From Neospora caninum Liverpool (taxonomy: Eukaryota > Apicomplexa > Conoidasida > Eucoccidiorida > Sarcocystidae): a stretch of 64,000 bases of DNA. The notes below the pieces were generated by a model. That model searched no databases, was not told where the DNA came from, and worked only from the letters and a program-made list of their open reading frames with translations. Shown here in pieces: positions 58,801 through 64,000 of this stretch (positions are counted from its first letter, which is position 1; each line of letters begins with the position of its first letter). A program made the position numbers and the translations under genes. Location of the stretch: NCBI RefSeq assembly GCF_000208865.1, contig NC_018396.1, forward strand, positions 868,001 through 932,000, given 5' to 3'.

Positions 58801-59889
58801 AGGCAAATTGCGTTCGAGTGTGCGACTTGTTGAACCGAGCCGAGCAGCCCAACGCGGGACACGTAAATTGTGATGCACCCCTTTCTTTTGCTGAGGATAA
58901 GGCGCAGCTTCGCGCAGTGGCGCGTGCTGGCTTATCACGGGCAGTGACGACGAGCAAATACGCGCTTCTACCGCTACCGTTTTCTTCAGTGATTTCGTCT
59001 TGTCGAGGAGCGGAACGCAGCCCACCTCTAATATGTGACAGAAGCTCAAAATCGTCTCTTCTAGATAGCCTTATGTCACTATAGATGAGACCTTGGACGG
59101 TACCCAGGAACTGCAGATCGCCTCGCCGGTGCATCGGCACGTGTACGCGTTGTAGAGCCCAGCCTTCGGCACCCGGGAAGCGTGACGCAATTTTCTTTTC
59201 ATCTCGTGGGTCTTCTGTCGGGCTTTTTGTCTCCACGTCTTCTCTTACTGAACCCGCACCGCGTAGACGTGCTCGTACCACAAATCGTCTTGACTGAGGA
59301 GGCATCTGAAGGACGACAGACGCACGAGGCACAAGCGATTTTGTGGAACTGCAGCACTTCCCCCAACCGATGTGAACGGCATAACGACTTACGATTCCTC
59401 CATGGGCGCCTAGCGTTCGGTCGTGACATTTGCTCCTTCATTGTGCTCCTTCGGATGCCTTGCGCGGTCGACATGCCTCGCGCCTGCGACGCTTGCCCCG
59501 CCTTTACCTTGCCATCCTCTCAAAGCGCGTTTCATCGTGAACCTCCCTGACCTCCCTGCGCCTTCCACCTTCTTTTTCTCAAAATCTCGTTCGGCCTCCG
59601 GCCCCGCTCGGCCCCGTGCCTTCTTCTGCCTGTCAGCCGTCTTTCCGTGCTTTCCTGCGTCGACTCAGCTCTCTTCCTCATTTGTCGACACGGCAACGCA
59701 CCACGCCCTCTGCAGTTCCTTCTGTAGATCCAGCTGACCGCGTCGATGGCCGCCGTTCGCCCACACCAGGCAGTGCCGCTTCTTCGGTTCCAACCGTAGA
59801 TCCCAGAGTCGCCACCCCCCGCTTCCGCTTGCCCATCATTCCTTTGGCGCCAGCGGTCTTCTCGTTCGCCTCTCGCGCGCTGTCCTTAC
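55829..59889. other. Unresolved 4-kb region
   Basis: No gene is supportable with confidence. A minus-strand frame (56293-57174) is long but starts without ATG and matches nothing I know. A plus-strand ATG frame at 57453-57803 (116 residues, MGEVGNHADSPDFLLPKCEQ...) has ordinary composition and no motif. The 3' exons of the minus-strand RlmI-like gene may extend into 59.4-59.9 kb; a candidate segment LDLQKELQRAWCVAV lies near 59733-59668. A tandem duplication is at 58757-58816. Confidence 0.4.
58757..58816. repeat. Tandem duplication, 26-bp unit, 2.3 copies
   Basis: Two adjacent identical 26-base copies starting TGCGTTCGTCGGTACCCC (58757-58782 and 58783-58808), followed by the first eight bases of a third. 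Confidence 0.92.
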
Positions 59890-62800
59890 CGCTGGTCAAA
59901 GTTGGCACCCCAGGCGCCCAGCAGCACCGCCTTCTTTCCAGCTGCATGCGCTGCTGAGCGCAGCAAGTCGAATCCCACGTCCCGGTTCTCCTCTTTGGGG
60001 AGAAGCACGGAATAGACGAGAATGCCCTGGGGGTGGAGCAAATCCAGACTGGTGCGCAGCGCGCGACAAACACCTCGAAAGGACGGCCGGTATCCGGACC
60101 CGAACTGGCCATGACGCTGCGTTGGGCATGGATTGATGACCGGAGGGAAGTTGAGGTAAGCCAGATGGAACCTAAAGGAAACACGATGCACCCACGCACT
60201 CAAACGAGATCCTCTGAGCGCGCTCCTCCGCCGACAGCGTCTCCCGCAAGCCCCTTGCGCAAACCGCTCCTCGCCGTCTCCCACAAGCCTCGGCAACCGA
60301 CAGTCAAAGTGCACTTCCAGAGAGACAGCGGCCATACTAGGTCCAGGGCGGAAAAGACCCGCCTTTGTGTGTGGGTCAGTCTCGCCCCGCCCCGACGGGA
60401 CAGCAGACATGGAAGGGCGGCGGCACCCCGGAAGATCATCCCAGACGACGCGGGTTTCCGCCTCCCATACGCAGATGCCTCGTCGTAGCGGCGCGGGAGC
60501 AGGGACGGTCGCACACGAAGGCCAAAACAACAGACTATGCCCCGACGGAAACACAGCAAAAGGGATATGCGCGTGTCTTCTCTAATGTGCAGCGCCTTGC
60601 TCGTGGGCTGTCTTTGGGTCCTCACTGGAGATGGCTCCTGGCCATTTTCTCCAGCTCTACGTCGACGTCGAGGCGAAAGACGACCGCAGCTTTCTCAGCA
60701 AGTCCGTTTCGTCTTGCTGTCTCTTCGGCCAGTTTGGCGAGCGTCTCCGCCTCTTCCACCATGACGATGCTCTCGGTTTTCCAGCCCTTCAGCTCTCGCT
60801 CTTGATTTCTTCCCATGTGGTCTGCCTTCGGAACACACGCCGCGCCCTTCGGTGTCTCGCGCATGTCTTCCCGAGACAGAGCCGCAACGATGGCGACGGC
60901 GCGCGGTCCCGCGCGGACGCTCAAGAGGCTCAGCGGGCCTTCAAACTGGGACGCGAGAGCCTCGGTCAAAAGGAAACACAGGCGCTGGAGATGTTGGCAA
61001 GAAGGGGAATACGCTGAAACGGCGAAAGCGAAGACAAGCAAGCGGTGCAGTGAAGGGGACTGGAGAAAGCGCTGTTTAAGAGCCAACTAACATTGAGCAA
61101 AATACCTGTACATACCTGCCGCCATATCGTCCACGAAAGACGTAAAAACGCGTGAAGAGTCATCTCGACGGGAACGAGGATACGACGAACGACGGTCATG
61201 TTCAGACGCGGAAGAAGCCCAACGCCGACAAAGACGGTGCAACGAACAGGCACACGCAAAAGACCGCCAAGACACAGACGCTGGAGCGAAAATGGAAACG
61301 CCCATTCCTCCAGAATCACTACAAAGACAGAGATCAGGTCCGCGTCCTCCAAGTAAGCCACGCGAATCAGCGGTCGAGCGAATCAAGTGCAGAGACACCC
61401 GAAAAAACGAGCCAAGGGGAGGGGTGAATGAAAGTAGACCGTGTGATGCGAGAGCACGTTCGTTTTTGACAGTTCGCGTCTCACCCGCAAAGGGGGGGAG
61501 GAGAAGGTTAGTGGCGAGCTGTGGGCGCACGGGGAGGCCGAGAGGCTCGAACCAGACGCTAGGATCGTCTCCCTTGACGAGCTCCGTTACAAACTCCGCT
61601 CCGCCCTAAGAACACAGCGAGACGCAGAGACGGCAGCCGGCATGCATTTCCTTCCACCGCCAAGAGGCCGTCGCCACTGCGTCGGGGGGCGCCGACCTTC
61701 TTGGGATCGTGAGAAACGCCGCGTACCTGTGCAAGTTTCTCTTTGTGCGAGTGGAGGCTCTGCACTGCGAGACAGCTTGCGGGAGGAAGCGCCTGGAGAG
61801 CGTCGACTACGAGCGGCAAAAGCGGCCGAGCCGACACCGAGAGCAGGCGCACCAGTTGGACGGTCTGAAGACGCACGACAGAGCGGCGGAAATCAGGAAC
61901 GGAAAGCAGTAAAGACGAAAGGTGTGAAATAAGCGAAACAAGGAAGGCGGGAAACAAGGAAAACAGGAATGGACGACAGCGCAGGAAGGGCGAAGGTGCT
62001 AAGGCTTGCGACTGGCGCTGCACGGCCATTCGTCGATAGCAGAAGAGGAATGGAGAGAGACGCAGTCGAACGGGAGACAGTGGAGGGGAGCGCGGGGCCG
62101 AGAGGAAGCAGGGAAAGCAGTGGCGTTATTGCAATTGGAAGAGTGCGAGAGCCCGAGGCCAGAGGGAAGGAAGGATAAACATACGAGATTGAGTATATGC
62201 ACTTGCGCCAATGGATCGCCACTCGCCGGCGCAGAGAAAGACGAGCGCGAATCCAGGACTACACAGAGGCAGTCAGACAAGGCCCGGGGAGAAGGAAAGG
62301 CAACGCCGGCGCAAACGATGAAAGGACGATCCCCACTGGCACGCGTTCGACTTCCGTCGTTCGTCCTCGTCCCTGTCTCCAGATTCCTCAGCGTCCCCAG
62401 TCCCCCTTTGTCTCTCACTTCCGCGCCTCCCCCTTTTCCTTTTCCTTCCCCTCCTGTCGTCCCTTCTGCTTATTCTCTGTTTCGTGGCTTGCGCGTCTCC
62501 CTCCGCTCGCAGGTTGCACCCTGCCTGCCTCGCTCTCTAAGGTCGGCCACCCTTTTCCCTTTTTCTCCCCTTGCCGCGTTTTCTACTCTCGGTTCAAGGG
62601 TGTCCACGAATGTGCACGACTCGCGCCTAAATACCCCTCCGCGGCTGCGGCCTCAGCTCTCCCTCACCTGTGCGGCTGCGCCGTCTACTGGCTGGGTCTC
62701 AAAAACGTCCACTTCAACGCCCGGGACGCCGTCCGCCTCGCCGGAGACTGCGCGGTAGAAGAGGGCCCTGCGCAAGGCAGATGCACGCTCGACCGACATG

Positions 62801-63326
62801 CCGTTCCCGCCGTCTGTCGCGCGCTCGCTCTCTTGGCTCCGAGTACGCGCCCGTGATGAGGCCTTCAGCGCCCGGAGAACAGAGGGAGAGAAACGGTCGC
62901 GCGAAGACTGAGAGGCCGCGGAGACAGGCGCCGGAGGCGAAGCGGAAGGCCTGAGAAGCGCAGCTTCGCTGAGGCCCAGGGCACGCCGGCGATGAAGCGC
63001 CCGACGCAGGCGCGACGCGACCTCGTCGACCGGGCAAGGCAAAAGTGGAGTCGGCACAAGCAGACTGAAGCTATGCGGCGTCTTGCCAGCAGGCAAAGAA
63101 GACGCGGAAGTCGAGGAAGACGGCGCGACAGACGAGGAGTCAGAGGGCGCCGAAAGGATGGCGAAAGATGAGGTTGTGTCTGGGGTGTCGGGAGAGGCCT
63201 GAGTTGCCCCTGAGAGACGGGACTGCTCAGGGTCACCCAGGGGCGTCACGCGGCCGCGGGCGTGACGCAGGAGCCGAACTGAGATGGAGGCCAAGCGATT
63301 CAGGATCCCAACACCGACGACGGCGC
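59890..63326 (-). CDS. RlmI-like SAM-dependent RNA methyltransferase, partial model
   Basis: Minus-strand exons I can support are 62668-63326, 61727-61864, 61485-61605, 61116-61280, 60626-61013 and a segment ending at 59890 (at least 59890-60116). The first five join in phase. Order matches bacterial RlmI (23S rRNA m5C methyltransferase). A PUA-like part has GVGILNRLASISVRLL. Next come ALRRALFYRAVSGEADGVPG followed by VEVDVFE (the RLV.GE.DGLPG..VD signature), LLPLVVDALQAL, and a SAM-binding region FEGPLSLLSVRAGPRAVAIV and TLAKLAEETARRNGLAEK. The last segment is FRGVCRALRTSLDLLHPQG followed by ILVYSV. The usual KTGxxLDQR and DPP motifs are not evident, so it is diverged. The region 60117-60625, the N-terminal exon beyond 63326 and the C-terminus are unresolved. 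Substrate and compartment are unknown. Confidence 0.6.
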
Positions 63327-63894
63327 CTGAGGCGAGAAAGGAAAGGGGAGCGTGACACGCCCCGCAGAGAGGAAGAAGCAGGGAAGACGAAACAAGTAAA
63401 TCGGCGTAGTCTTCAACGGTGTGGCAGAAATAGAGACGCAGCAGAGAGAGCGGAAGGAGATGCGGAGACACGGCAGTCCCGTTTGACAGCGGCACTTGTG
63501 AACTAAGCACTTTTAACGCCAGGCCTCCATTGACGTCCCGTGGAGACGATAAGACGCCGTTCCAGGGAGCGGCTTGAACCTTCACGTTTTGTCGTCGACC
63601 TGGTTTGTGACGTGAGTCGGGTTCCCCGCCTTCTCGCCATTGGTTACCCTTCTGTTGTAAACGTTTGGGGATTCGCGAAACCCGAAAAGCGGTTATGCAC
63701 ACCCAAGACGTCGGCTCCTCACGCCTCTGCCTATCCATATATCTACATACAGAAGTATCTATGTATGCGTATACGCACATATCCATTTCCGGATTTTGTT
63801 TGTATGCTGGCATGGAGGAATGTGCGTGCATGAGGGAACGACAGTTTGACATCAACATCGTGACCCCTCTGACTTTCCAACTTCTTTTCCGTTA
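63327..63894. other. 5' flank or first exon of the RlmI-like gene
   Basis: The RlmI-like gene needs an upstream exon ending in a single G. The minus frame stays open to 63858 (for example NVKVQAAPWNGVLSSPRDVN), but without a PUA start I recognise. TATA- and CATATA-rich sequence at 63740-63790 looks non-coding. Confidence 0.35.
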
Positions 63895-64000
63895 TGAAAC
63901 TGACGGTGCACGCAACGGCTCAGATCTTCGAGGTCCAGAGAAAAGATCAGGCGGCGTGTATCACGTGGGCAGTCGGACTCGCCAGAAAGCGCCAAACGTC
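63895..64000 (+). CDS. Possible 5' end of a plus-strand gene, cut by window end
   Basis: An ATG at 63895 opens a frame (MKLTVHATAQIFEVQRKDQA ...) that runs to the window edge without a stop. Thirty-five codons are too few to identify anything, and the context is not decisive. It could be chance. Confidence 0.2.

Noticed and set aside
1..64000. CRISPR arrays, bacterial operons, insertion sequences
   Set aside because: The sequence is clearly eukaryotic; the only arrays are simple microsatellites and one short tandem duplication.

Overview
This window looks like nuclear DNA of a coccidian apicomplexan of the Toxoplasma/Neospora/Hammondia group. Genes are intron-rich with GT-AG introns and long pyrimidine tracts before the acceptors. 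(TA)n and (CT)n microsatellites lie between genes and inside introns. The window carries a dense-granule protein GRA3 homologue (a family restricted to this group) next to an HDAC3 that has the apicomplexan two-residue active-site insertion. GRA3 is clearly diverged from the Toxoplasma gondii protein as I remember it, so a Toxoplasma relative such as Neospora is likelier than T. gondii itself. That species call is inference.

Layout from left to right: (1) 379-3075 (+), the 3' exons of an RND/Patched-like multi-pass membrane protein whose 5' part is outside the window. (2) 3.1-11.2 kb, mostly non-coding, with a possible single-exon membrane protein (5357-6148, -) and possible exons of another membrane protein (7195-8354, +). 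(3) 11275-19143 (-), a nine-exon gene whose phases close to a 1111-residue CCDC61/VFL3-type protein. (4) 19.2-25.5 kb, repeats, a purine-rich tract and an unresolved minus-strand gene around 22.6-23.6 kb. (5) 25516-32226 (+), one open frame for a 2236-residue alpha-helical-repeat protein ending in what looks like the lead-in of a RAP domain. (6) 34597-37080 (-), HDAC3, three exons. (7) 39544-40167 (-), GRA3-like, one exon. (8) 42375-45013 (+), a PRCC-family protein, four exons. (9) 46279-51635 (-), RIO2 kinase, eight exons. (10) 53696-55828 (+), a glutaredoxin with a signal peptide and a long N-terminal extension, four exons. (11) about 59.9-63.3 kb (-), a diverged RlmI-type SAM methyltransferase, only partly resolved.

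The genes do not form one pathway. RIO2 and the RlmI-like enzyme relate to ribosome maturation and RNA modification. HDAC3 and the PRCC-family protein are nuclear (chromatin and splicing). CCDC61/VFL3 is a centriole/basal-body family. The giant helical-repeat protein resembles organellar RNA-binding proteins. GRA3 and the glutaredoxin enter the secretory pathway.

The most unusual sequence signal is a dispersed short inverted repeat with core GTGTA-NN-TACAC. It includes a perfect 24-bp palindrome inside the giant coding region and two separate copies of the same 14-bp palindrome, and it occurs in exons, introns and intergenic DNA. Exon boundaries were inferred by eye from splice signals, reading phase and family conservation; no transcript or database search was available.
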